Source: an uncultured Oscillibacter sp.
GTDB taxonomy: Bacteria; Bacillota; Clostridia; Oscillospirales; Oscillospiraceae
Assembly: GCA_945868085.1 (NCBI GenBank)
Contig: CAMBKF010000006.1
Location: 1 to 61,725 of the forward strand
Direction: 5' to 3'
DNA: 61,725 bases
Position numbers and translations under genes: made by a program. Positions 1 to 6,907 of this stretch are shown here, piece by piece. Under the pieces are notes generated by a model that saw only the letters and a program-made list of their open reading frames with translations, searched no databases and was not told where the DNA came from. Every line of letters starts with the position of its first letter. Within the stretch, counting starts at the first letter, position 1.

Positions 1-2
1 AT

Positions 3-74
3 ATGGCCACCCATACCGAGGCCCTGCTGGACGAGGCCATGGACATCATGGCGGAGGTGCTGGTCCATGAGTAA
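3..74 (+). CDS. 3' end of an unidentified protein (partial)
   Basis: Only the last 23 codons are inside the window, ending in TAA, and they read as a plausible amphipathic C-terminal helix rich in Glu, Asp, Ala and Leu. The frame overlaps the start of the following SDR gene by 8 bp, which is typical of translationally coupled operon genes. The fragment is too short to name; an aminotransferase-like C-terminus would fit but is only a guess. The first in-frame ATG at the window edge is probably internal. Confidence 0.45.
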   Translation: MATHTEALLDEAMDIMAEVLVHE

Positions 75-858
75 GATCGCTGTGGTCACCGGCGGCACCT
101 CCGGCATCGGCAGGGAAACGGCCCTGTACCTGGCGAAAAACGGCTGCACGGTGTATGAGCTCAGCCGCCGGGCAGAGGGGGTGGCAGGCCTGCATCACAT
201 CAGCGCCGATGTGACGGACGAGGCCTCCGTCCGCCGGGCCGTGGAGCAGATCGTGGAGGAGGCCGGGCGCATTGATATCCTGGTGAATAACGCCGGCTTC
301 GGTATCAGCGGGGCTGTGGAGTTTACGGATACGGAGGAGGCCAAGCGCCAGTTCGATGTGAACTTCTTCGGCATGGTGCGCATGAACCGGGCCGTCATCG
401 CTGTCATGCGAAAGCAGGGCGGCGGCCGCATCGTGAATCTGAGCTCCGTGGCGGCCCCGGTGCCCATTCCGTTCCAGACCTACTATTCCGCCTCCAAGGC
501 CGCCATCAATTCCTATACCATGGCCCTGGCCAACGAGCTGCGGCCCTTCGGCATCACCGTCAGCGCCGTCATGCCCGGGGATATCCATACCGGCTTTACC
601 GCCGCCCGCCGCAAGGTGGCCGAGGGGGACGAAATTTACGGCGGCCGCATCAGCCGCTCCGTCAAGCGTATGGAGCACGATGAGCAGACCGGTATGGACC
701 CGGCCAAGGCCGGGGCCTTTGTGGGCCGCGTAGTCCTGAAGACCGGCCATAAGCCTCTGTATACCATCGGCTTTGCCTACCAGGCGGCGGTGTTTCTGAC
801 CAAGATCCTCCCCGCCCGGGTGCTGAACTGGCTCATCGGAAAGATCTACGCCTCTTAA
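67..858 (+). CDS. SDR family oxidoreductase
   Basis: Short-chain dehydrogenase/reductase of 263 residues, a normal length for a classical SDR. The Rossmann NAD(P)-binding motif TGGTSGIG is at residues 8-15, NNAG at 74-77, the catalytic Ser about 127, and the catalytic YSASK at 140-144. Family knowledge gives an NAD(P)-dependent cytosolic oxidoreductase acting on an alcohol, ketone or sugar; the substrate cannot be read from sequence. Arg residues at 34-35 after the second beta strand (LSRR) suggest NADP preference. The ATG overlaps the end of an upstream gene, so it is the last gene of an operon entering from the left, followed by a strong terminator. Confidence 0.93.
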   Translation: MSKIAVVTGGTSGIGRETALYLAKNGCTVYELSRRAEGVAGLHHISADVTDEASVRRAVEQIVEEAGRIDILVNNAGFGISGAVEFTDTEEAKRQFDVNFFGMVRMNRAVIAVMRKQGGGRIVNLSSVAAPVPIPFQTYYSASKAAINSYTMALANELRPFGITVSAVMPGDIHTGFTAARRKVAEGDEIYGGRISRSVKRMEHDEQTGMDPAKAGAFVGRVVLKTGHKPLYTIGFAYQAAVFLTKILPARVLNWLIGKIYAS

Positions 859-867
859 AAGTGCAAT

Positions 868-912
868 CAAAAAGAGCTTGCCGCCGCGGACGCGGGGCAA
901 GCTCTTTTTTTG
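868..912. terminator. bidirectional intrinsic terminator
   Basis: A-rich tract, then a GC-rich inverted repeat (AAAGAGCTTGCC paired with GGCAAGCTCTTT) followed by a T run. It separates the SDR gene from the convergent proC and can stop transcription in both directions. Confidence 0.85.
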
Positions 913-922
913 GTTTGAGGGA

Positions 923-1729
923 TTACTTTTGGCTTTGCATTTCCTTTTCCCGCTGCCAGGCGGCGATGACCGCCTCCATGGCGGCGGAGCGGAAGGACAT
1001 GGACTCCAGCTTCCGGACGCCGGCGATGGTGGACCCGGCGGGGGAGCACACGGCGTCCTTCAGCGCCCCGGTGTGCTCATCGCTCTCCAGGGCCTGGGTG
1101 GCCATGCCCAGGAGCATCTGGGCTGCCATGCGCTGGGCCTTTTTCCGGGGCAGACCGCACAGCACGCCGCCGTCCGCCAGCCCCTCCAAAAACAGGCAGG
1201 CGAAGGCTCCGCCGCACCCGGCCACGGCGCTGGCGGCGCCCATGAGGCTCTCCTCGATCTCCTCCAAAAGCCCCGAGGCGGCCAGGGCGTCCAGCACCGA
1301 CTGCCGCTGCTTATCGGTCACTTCCGCCGAGCAGGTGTAGGTGGTCATGCCCGCGCCTACGGCGCAGGCGGTATTGGGCATGACGCGCACAACGGGATAG
1401 CGGCCCCCGGCCATGGCCTGCAGGGCCTCGATAGTCACGCCTGCGGCCATGGAGACCAGCACGAAGGGGGTCTCGCGCCCGGCCAGGATGGGCTGCAGGG
1501 GCAGGAGCATCCTGGCCATGGCCTGGGGCTTCACGCCCAGGAAGATCACGTCACATTTGCGCGCGATGGTCTCGTTATCCGACGGGTTTGCGCCCAGCTT
1601 CTGAGCCAGCGCCTTTGCTTTTTCCGGGCTGCGGTTGGAAAGAAAGATCTGCTGGGGGGGCACAGCCTTGGCACAGGCGGTGGCCAGGGCGCCGCCCATG
1701 CTGCCGGTGCCGATGAACCCATATATCAT
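923..1729 (-). CDS. proC: pyrroline-5-carboxylate reductase
   Basis: Catalyses the last step of proline synthesis, NAD(P)H-dependent reduction of 1-pyrroline-5-carboxylate, in the cytosol. The 268-residue length is normal. The N-terminal Rossmann motif GFIGTGSMGG is at residues 4-13, and the C-terminal helical dimerisation domain carries the family signature around ALKDAVCSPAGSTIAG. A much longer frame extends upstream through the divergent FNT gene, but the start at MIYGFIG is chosen because GGAGGAC lies just before it and the dinucleotide-binding fold begins immediately. It is convergent with the SDR gene and divergent from the FNT transporter. Confidence 0.95.
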   Translation of the reverse strand: MIYGFIGTGSMGGALATACAKAVPPQQIFLSNRSPEKAKALAQKLGANPSDNETIARKCDVIFLGVKPQAMARMLLPLQPILAGRETPFVLVSMAAGVTIEALQAMAGGRYPVVRVMPNTACAVGAGMTTYTCSAEVTDKQRQSVLDALAASGLLEEIEESLMGAASAVAGCGGAFACLFLEGLADGGVLCGLPRKKAQRMAAQMLLGMATQALESDEHTGALKDAVCSPAGSTIAGVRKLESMSFRSAAMEAVIAAWQREKEMQSQK

Positions 1730-1783
1730 AGGACAGTCCTCCTTGTATTCTATAGTCAGGATTTTACCATGAAAAAGAGAGAA

Positions 1784-1812
1784 TTGCAACCGAGTATGGC
1801 TTCTGTTATAAT
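1784..1812 (+). promoter_or_regulatory. vegetative promoter for the FNT transporter
   Basis: TTGCAA, 17-bp spacer, TATAAT. It lies about 30 bp upstream of the FNT start, with an SD of GGGGGAG in between. Confidence 0.8.
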
Positions 1813-1841
1813 GGGGAAAATACGAAAATGGGGGAGAAAAT

Positions 1842-2585
1842 ATGCTGCGGACATTTACCGAGGCGGCGGCGGAATACTGCGCCGGGGCTGAAAAAAGAGT
1901 GGGCCAGAGCGCGGGAAGGCTGCTGGTTTTAGGCGCTTTGGCCGGGGCGTTTATCGCCTTTGCCGGGGTGGCCGCGACCATTGCGGGGACGGTGGGCGGC
2001 AAGCTGGCCACGGCGGCGGTTTTCCCGGCGGGACTGGCTATGGTCATTCTGGCGGGCAGCGAGCTGTTTACGGGGAACTGTCTTTTCCTTCTGCCGCTGC
2101 TGCGGGGAGATGTCTCCGGGGGCAGGGTCCTGGGCAGCTGGCTTGTAGTATACTGCGGGAACCTGATGGGCAGCGTTATCATAGCATTTGTCGTAGTACG
2201 CTGCGGCGTTTTGGACAGCATCGCGCCCGCGGCCATTGCCGCGGCTGCGGCCAAGGCGAGTCTGCCCTTCGGCACGGCTTTTTTGCGGGGGGTGCTGTGT
2301 AACCTCCTGGTGTGTCTGGCGGTGTGGATGGCCTTCTGCGCGGAGTCCGCCGGGGGCAAGGTGATTTCCTTGTACGGGCCCATCTTCCTGTTCGTCCTGT
2401 GCGGATTTGAGCACAGCATTGCCAACATGTTCTATCTCCCGGCGGGGATCTTTCTCTCCGGCGGGACGGAGGTGACCTGGCTGGACTTCGGGCGGAATCT
2501 GCTGCCTGTGACCCTGGGCAATATGGCCGGCGGCTGCGGCCTGGGCGTCATACTCTATATACTGTACGGGAAAAGAGCCAAATAA
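1842..2585 (+). CDS. formate/nitrite transporter family protein
   Basis: A 247-residue polytopic membrane protein of the FNT family (FocA/NirC/HSC), pentameric channels for small monovalent anions such as formate, nitrite or hydrosulfide. Visible hallmarks are AGSELFTGN at residues 71-79, GFEHSIANMF at 188-197 containing the conserved pore histidine H191, and LPVTLGNMAGG near the C-terminus; six hydrophobic helices can be counted. It has its own promoter and terminator, so it is a single-gene unit. Which anion it moves cannot be decided; formate is plausible for a fermentative anaerobe. Confidence 0.92.
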   Translation: MLRTFTEAAAEYCAGAEKRVGQSAGRLLVLGALAGAFIAFAGVAATIAGTVGGKLATAAVFPAGLAMVILAGSELFTGNCLFLLPLLRGDVSGGRVLGSWLVVYCGNLMGSVIIAFVVVRCGVLDSIAPAAIAAAAAKASLPFGTAFLRGVLCNLLVCLAVWMAFCAESAGGKVISLYGPIFLFVLCGFEHSIANMFYLPAGIFLSGGTEVTWLDFGRNLLPVTLGNMAGGCGLGVILYILYGKRAK

Positions 2586-2587
2586 AA

Positions 2588-2627
2588 AGGAGGGCAGTCC
2601 TTTGGAGGACTGCCCTCAAAAATTTAT
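2588..2627. terminator. bidirectional intrinsic terminator
   Basis: Perfect 11-bp inverted repeat GAGGGCAGTCC / GGACTGCCCTC flanked by A and T runs, shared by the FNT gene and the convergent DUF554 gene. Confidence 0.85.
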
Positions 2628-3304
2628 TACAGGAATCGGCACAGCAGAATGGGGAAAAGCATAGCCGGCACCAGGTTCATCAGGCGGATCTTGGTGAGAC
2701 CCAGCATATTCAGGCTGATGGCCAAAAGGAGCAGGGAGCCGATGGAGTTGATCTCCGCGATGACGTCTGCGCCCAGCACAGGTGCGAGCAGGGAGGCCAA
2801 AAGGGCGATGAGAGCCTCCCACAAAAACACCGGCACGGCGGAGCAGACCACGCCCACACCCAGGGTGGAGGCGAAGATCAGGGCGGAGATGCCGTCGATG
2901 ACCGACTTGGAAAAGAGGATGGTATGGTCCCCCTGCAGGCCGCTGTTCAGCGCGCCCATAATGGCCATAGCGCCTACGGCAAAGACCATGGTGCCGTTGA
3001 CGAAACCATCGGTGAACCGGCCCTTGCCGCCGGTTTTCCGCTGCAGCCAATCGCCCAGGCGGATCACCGCACTGTCCAGGTCCAGGAGCTCGCCCACCAG
3101 GGTGCCCAGCACCATGGAGAGGATGGGGACCAGGGGCTTTTGCGAGTCGCCGATGCCGGGAATGGCTATGCCGATGACCACCAGGGCCAAAGCGCACATC
3201 AGCGTCTTTTGCAGCCGGTCCGGCAGGAATTTGCCCGCGAACAGGCCCACAAGACCGCCGCCCGCGATGGCGGCCCCATTGACCACTGCACCTAATAAGA
3301 TCAT
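2627..3304 (-). CDS. DUF554 family membrane protein (YdfK-like)
   Basis: A 225-residue, Gly/Ala/Leu-rich integral membrane protein. The opening (GAVVNGAAIAGGGLVGLFAG), the repeated GTLVGELL segment and the overall spacing of about seven helices match the DUF554/YdfK family of unknown function. Its start codon overlaps the stop of tcdA by 4 bp (ATGA), so the two are translationally coupled. Some family members are suggested to be small-molecule transporters, but nothing here shows a substrate. Confidence 0.85.
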   Translation of the reverse strand: MILLGAVVNGAAIAGGGLVGLFAGKFLPDRLQKTLMCALALVVIGIAIPGIGDSQKPLVPILSMVLGTLVGELLDLDSAVIRLGDWLQRKTGGKGRFTDGFVNGTMVFAVGAMAIMGALNSGLQGDHTILFSKSVIDGISALIFASTLGVGVVCSAVPVFLWEALIALLASLLAPVLGADVIAEINSIGSLLLLAISLNMLGLTKIRLMNLVPAMLFPILLCRFL

Positions 3305-4026
3305 TGCTTTGCCTCCTTTTCCTTACACAGCTCCTGCACCACATAGCCCCCCAGCATCAGCCCCGCGCAGGAGGGCACCCAGGCCACGCTGGCCGGGACG
3401 CTGCGCCGGCCGGGATCGGGGGTATCCAGCTGGCGGGTCTCGGCGGCTTCCTCGGGGCTGAACACCACCGGCAGATGGCGGATGCCCCGGGCCTTCAGCT
3501 CCCGGCGCATGACCCGGGCCAGGGGACAGCCGGAGGTCTTGGAAATGTCCGAAATGCACAGGCGGGTGGGATCCAGCTTGTTGCCGGTGCCCAGGGCACT
3601 GATAATGGGGATGCCCCGGCTCTGGGCCTGGGAGATCAGGTCCAGCTTGCAGGAGACCAGGTCAATGGCGTCGATGATAAAATCATAGGGGGCGGTGAAA
3701 AACTCCTCCCGGTGGTCGGCATCATAGGTCTTGCAGATGGTGTGGACCCGGAGGTCCGGATTGATGTCCAGGCAGCGCCGGGCGGCCACCTCGGCCTTAC
3801 GCTGGCCCACGGTGGAGTGCAGGGCATAGAGCTGGCGGTTGATATTGGAGGGGCTGAAGGTGTCCCGGTCCACGAGCGTCAGCTGGCCTACGCCGGAGCG
3901 GGCCAGGGCCTCCACGGCGTAGCTGCCTACGCCGCCCAGGCCAAACACCGCCACATGGCTGCCCGCCAGGCGGTCCATGGCATCGTCACCCAATATCATG
4001 CGGGTGCGCAGAAAAATATCTTGCAT
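3301..4026 (-). CDS. tcdA: tRNA threonylcarbamoyladenosine dehydratase
   Basis: E1/ThiF-superfamily enzyme of 241 residues that uses ATP to cyclise N6-threonylcarbamoyladenosine at tRNA position 37 (ct6A). The nucleotide-binding GLGGVGS is at residues 29-35, the acidic DRD near 53-55, NINRQ at 61-65 and a DAIDLVSCK segment around 117-125; the length agrees with TcdA rather than ThiF or MoeB, which have C-terminal rhodanese or longer extensions. The SD is GAGG, 7 nt before the ATG, and it directly abuts the U-tract of an upstream terminator-like hairpin, so expression appears to depend on read-through. DUF554 follows with a 4-bp overlap. Confidence 0.92.
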   Translation of the reverse strand: MQDIFLRTRMILGDDAMDRLAGSHVAVFGLGGVGSYAVEALARSGVGQLTLVDRDTFSPSNINRQLYALHSTVGQRKAEVAARRCLDINPDLRVHTICKTYDADHREEFFTAPYDFIIDAIDLVSCKLDLISQAQSRGIPIISALGTGNKLDPTRLCISDISKTSGCPLARVMRRELKARGIRHLPVVFSPEEAAETRQLDTPDPGRRSVPASVAWVPSCAGLMLGGYVVQELCKEKEAKQ

Positions 4027-4035
4027 AGTTAAACC

Positions 4036-4078
4036 TCAAAAAAGCAGGCCGGCGAAGCGAATCGCCGACCTGCTCAGC
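4036..4078 (-). terminator. terminator or attenuator immediately before tcdA
   Basis: On the minus strand GCAGGTCGGCGA pairs with TCGCCGGCCTGC and is followed by TTTTTT. It lies after the PPIase stop and ends where the tcdA Shine-Dalgarno starts, leaving no room for a separate tcdA promoter. Confidence 0.75.
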
Positions 4079-4123
4079 TTTCAGAAAAATCTTGCCGGGG
4101 CTGCAGGAATAAACGGGGAAAAA

Positions 4124-5674
4124 TCAGCCCACATACTTCATGCCGGAGCCCTCGGTGACGGTGTAGTCCTGCTGCAGGGATTCCAGCCACGCGTTCATGT
4201 CTCTGTTCTTCATGGTGTTGGTGACGCGGACCTGCCAGTAGGGGAGGTCCTGACCCACAAAGTATATAATATGGTAGCCATAGCTGGTCTCCACAATGTC
4301 GGTGTCGCCGGTCTTGCGGGCGGCATCAAAGCACCAGTCGTTGAAGGCGGTGACCATCTGGCCCTTATAAACCTGTTCATACAGGCCGCCCTTGGGGGAA
4401 TCGTCGGAATACTTGTCGGCCAGCTCGGCGAAGGAGGCCTCGGTGGCGGCACCGTCCTTCCACTCCTGATAGATCTTTTCGGCCTCGGCCTTCTTCTGGC
4501 TCTTCAGGTCGGCCAGATCCTGCTCATAGGAATCGGCCTTGGTGTCCAGGGTGGAGGTATCCACACGGACCAGGATGTGGCGGACGTCTACGGTGTTATA
4601 CTCCTGACGGCCCACGCTGTGGAACTGCACCACATAATAATTGGTGGTGTCATTCAGCACGGCGGTCTCCCCGGCGGTACGGGCGGCGTCAAAGGCCCAG
4701 GCAGAGAGGGTGTCGCCGTTGTTGGCGCCGTCGGTAACGGAGGAATAGGAGGCGATGTCATAATCCTTGGCGATGGTCTCCAGGCTCTCGCCGTTCTGGA
4801 AACGGGTCAGAGCGGTGTCAGCGCCGTCCTTGGCGGCGGCGATGGCGGCGTCCATCTGCTCCTGGGTGGCGTCTACGGTGTTGCCGTTTTCATCCTTGGT
4901 GGGGGAGGTGGAGCCATCAAAGCGGATGTAGTCATAGGCAGCCACATTGAAGGTGGACTGGTTCTCCTGATAATACTGCTCGATCTGCTCGTCGGAATAG
5001 TTCAGGCTATCGAGATAGTTGTTCTGGAAGGCGGAGAGCAGAACGGAATTTTTGGCCATATCCTCGAAAATGCCCGGGGTCACCAGGGTGCCGTACATGG
5101 CCTTGATATAATTCTTATAGGAGTAGCCGGCCTTCTTGGCGGCCTCCTTAAAGGTCTTGATGAGGTCGTCATAATCGGCCTGCATATCATCGTTCCAGGT
5201 AAAACCCTCTTTTTCGGCGGCGGCCAGCAGGGACTGGCTGGCGGCCAGGTTGGACTTTGCCTTGTCAAGCAGGTACTTATCCCAGGTGATGCCCTCGTCG
5301 GTAACGCCCAAAAGGGCCTTGGCCGTGTCGGACATGGTCTGGCCGGCCAGGGTCTTGCTGGTGTCGATGCCCATGTAGGCATAGTAATTGGAGGAGCGGA
5401 CCTCGGTATAGGCGGCGTAATAGCTGTACTGCACCTGGGCGGCGGAATAATTCTCGTCCCCGATGGTCAGGGCAGTCTTGCCGCGCTGGATCACATTGGA
5501 GTTCCACAGCAGGACCAAAACGGCCACCACTACGAAGGCCACGGCAACGGCGCCATAGAGCAGGGCGGACTTGCGCTGCTTGGCCTTTTCCTCCGCGGCG
5601 CGGACGGCCTTGGGGTCTGCGGCACCGCTGGCGGCAAAGGCCTGGCGGTTCTTCTTTTCTCTGGATGCACTCAT
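4124..5674 (-). CDS. membrane-anchored peptidyl-prolyl isomerase (parvulin/SurA-like foldase)
   Basis: A 516-residue single-pass protein. A charged cytoplasmic N-terminus (about 35 residues) is followed by one hydrophobic helix (about residues 38-58, Ala/Val/Leu-rich) and a long extracellular part with a SurA-N-like helical region and a parvulin PPIC domain at roughly 363-475 (VRHILVRV ... GLYEQVYKGQMVTAFNDWCF ... SYGYHIIYF). A degenerate second PPIC-like unit seems to precede it (about 245-352). There is no lipobox, so unlike PrsA it is held by a transmembrane helix. Role inferred from the family: folding of exported proteins. The start at MSASREKK is chosen because the consensus promoter lies over the longer frame's first codons. 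Confidence 0.88.
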   Translation of the reverse strand: MSASREKKNRQAFAASGAADPKAVRAAEEKAKQRKSALLYGAVAVAFVVVAVLVLLWNSNVIQRGKTALTIGDENYSAAQVQYSYYAAYTEVRSSNYYAYMGIDTSKTLAGQTMSDTAKALLGVTDEGITWDKYLLDKAKSNLAASQSLLAAAEKEGFTWNDDMQADYDDLIKTFKEAAKKAGYSYKNYIKAMYGTLVTPGIFEDMAKNSVLLSAFQNNYLDSLNYSDEQIEQYYQENQSTFNVAAYDYIRFDGSTSPTKDENGNTVDATQEQMDAAIAAAKDGADTALTRFQNGESLETIAKDYDIASYSSVTDGANNGDTLSAWAFDAARTAGETAVLNDTTNYYVVQFHSVGRQEYNTVDVRHILVRVDTSTLDTKADSYEQDLADLKSQKKAEAEKIYQEWKDGAATEASFAELADKYSDDSPKGGLYEQVYKGQMVTAFNDWCFDAARKTGDTDIVETSYGYHIIYFVGQDLPYWQVRVTNTMKNRDMNAWLESLQQDYTVTEGSGMKYVG

Positions 5675-5738
5675 GGATGGTTCATTCCTCTCGTTTGGTG
5701 ATATATCATTCGGGTCAATGGGAGTAACATTCCCTGTC

Positions 5739-5767
5739 ATTATATAAGCTTTGCACTGTTTTTGCAA
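5739..5767 (-). promoter_or_regulatory. vegetative promoter of the PPIase gene
   Basis: On the minus strand TTGCAA, 17 bp, TATAAT. Its position fixes the PPIase start downstream at MSASREKK. Confidence 0.8.
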
Positions 5768-5827
5768 GAGAAAAAAGAAAAGTGGGAGAAAAAGTGGCGG
5801 CAGGGCCTGTGTGTCCGGCGGAGAATA

Positions 5828-5860
5828 AAAAAGGGCGGACGAGATCGTCCGCCCCTATGA
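5828..5860 (-). terminator. hairpin downstream of the 6S-like RNA; also a copy of the dispersed palindrome
   Basis: GGGCGGACGA / TCGTCCGCCC perfect inverted repeat; read on the minus strand it is followed by TTTTTTATT, so it can terminate the structured RNA candidate to its right. The motif CCGCCCCTA is shared with the dispersed palindromes near 20.7, 22.2 and 59.5 kb. Confidence 0.6.
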
Positions 5861-5891
5861 GGGTTGAAAAATTAGAATTTTGTGGTAAATA

Positions 5892-6083
5892 GATCCCGTC
5901 CGCCGGGCAGCAGCCAAGTTATAACCTGCACCGAATCAGCAGGTGGGTTGTCTCCAACATGCTTCGTTGCTTCCAACTTCCAGCCGCAGACGGCAGCCGG
6001 GAGGCCTGCAGTTCACACATTGATCCGACATCCCCTATAACAAAATGTGAGGATAAACAGACTGCTGCCCGCCGGACGGGATC
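5892..6083 (-). ncRNA. structured RNA candidate, 6S-like (ssrS-type)
   Basis: The two ends are complementary over about 22 bp (GATCCCGTCCGCCGGGCAGC pairs with the far end with one mismatch), enclosing about 150 nt with a large internal bubble, a small hairpin ACCTGC/GCAGGT in one side of the bubble, and an imperfect apical arm. This rod with a central bubble and total length near 190 nt is the architecture of 6S RNA. The minus strand is favoured because a TGCTACAAT extended -10 precedes it and a hairpin with a T run follows it. No SRP RNA or RNase P RNA signature was recognised. Identity is inferred from architecture only. Confidence 0.45.
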
Positions 6084-6113
6084 GACCGGGGGCCAGAGGC
6101 CGCCGGCAAGTTT

Positions 6114-6122
6114 ATTGTAGCA
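6114..6122 (-). promoter_or_regulatory. extended -10 element before the 6S-like RNA
   Basis: TGCTACAAT on the minus strand, about 20 nt before the structured region; no convincing -35 is visible. Confidence 0.4.
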
Positions 6123-6190
6123 TATGCCCCGGGAAAAAGAAAGGGGTTTTCGGCGGAATGGGCAGGAAATTTTAGGGGCGGGGAAAAGCT

Positions 6191-6318
6191 GTCATTGCGA
6201 AGCCAGTGCGCACACTGGCTGTGGCAATCCGCATCCAAACCGATAAAATCCAATATTTTGCAGCGGATCAGGGACGAAAGAGTGGATTCCCACGGTCGCT
6301 GCGCTCCCTCGGAATGAC
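6191..6318. repeat. dispersed intergenic palindromic element
   Basis: Begins GTCATTGCGA and ends GGAATGAC, with an internal CCAGTG...CACTGG palindrome and a GGCAATCCG block. Related pieces recur near 20550, 21990, 28710 and 59575, always between genes. It shows no coding pattern. Together with the RNA candidate it fills the gap between the PPIase and DUF1292 genes. Confidence 0.6.
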
Positions 6319-6338
6319 AGAGGAGTTTATGCCGGTTA

Positions 6339-6626
6339 TTATTCCTCGTCCTCCAAAAACTGCTGGGTGAACAGGTCAAACACCTCGTTCAGCTCCTCGT
6401 CGGTATCGGGGGTGGCCAGCAGCTCCTCGCCGTTTTCCATCACGGACTTCAGGATCACCAGGCCAAAGTCCTGGGCGCTCTCCGCCTCCTCCTCCGTGTC
6501 CGCCGTGGGGAAAAAGGCCATATAGGTCACACCGTTATGCTCCAGGGCGTCCACGTATTCCAGCTCGATGTCGTTGCCGTCCTCGTCGGTAATGGTGATG
6601 AAATTGGGGCCAAACTCGTCGCTCAT
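6339..6626 (-). CDS. DUF1292 domain-containing protein
   Basis: A 95-residue, very acidic cytosolic protein. The motif ITITDEDGNDIELE followed by YMAFFP and an acidic tail is typical of the DUF1292 (YrzB-like) family, widespread in Firmicutes and of unknown function. In many relatives it sits beside ruvX; here ruvX is 23 kb away, so the usual cluster is broken. It has its own promoter and the SD AAGGAGG. Confidence 0.88.
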   Translation of the reverse strand: MSDEFGPNFITITDEDGNDIELEYVDALEHNGVTYMAFFPTADTEEEAESAQDFGLVILKSVMENGEELLATPDTDEELNEVFDLFTQQFLEDEE

Positions 6627-6658
6627 AGGGAAATACCTCCTTACTTGTGGTGGGAAAC

Positions 6659-6687
6659 ACTATAATGCATTTTGCCCCGGATTGCAA
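6659..6687 (-). promoter_or_regulatory. vegetative promoter of the DUF1292 gene
   Basis: Minus strand TTGCAA, 17 bp, TATAGT; the SD AAGGAGG lies about 20 nt downstream. Confidence 0.75.
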
Positions 6688-6804
6688 GGACGGTTTCAGA
6701 CAAAAAATGGCAAATCAGAAACATTTGAAGTGGAAAAAGTATTTTTCTCATATGATTTTTGCGGATTTCCATATATTTTCAACGAAAAAGTTCTTTTTTT
6801 CAGG

Positions 6805-6835
6805 TTGACAGCCATGGTAAAATGAAATTTATAGT
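6805..6835 (+). promoter_or_regulatory. promoter of the PBP1A gene
   Basis: Consensus TTGACA followed after 18-19 bp by TTATAG/TATAGT, in an A/T-rich stretch, about 70 bp before the start codon. Confidence 0.6.
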
Positions 6836-6907
6836 GGGTTCTTATGAAAAAGATTCGAATCTAAAGAAAATATACGGAAATCCCAAAAGAAAGGAAGGTG
6901 CCCCGTT

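Noticed and set aside
3977-5701. 574-codon plus-strand frame over the PPIase gene
   Set aside because: Gly/Val/Leu-rich antisense translation; promoter and domains support only the minus strand.
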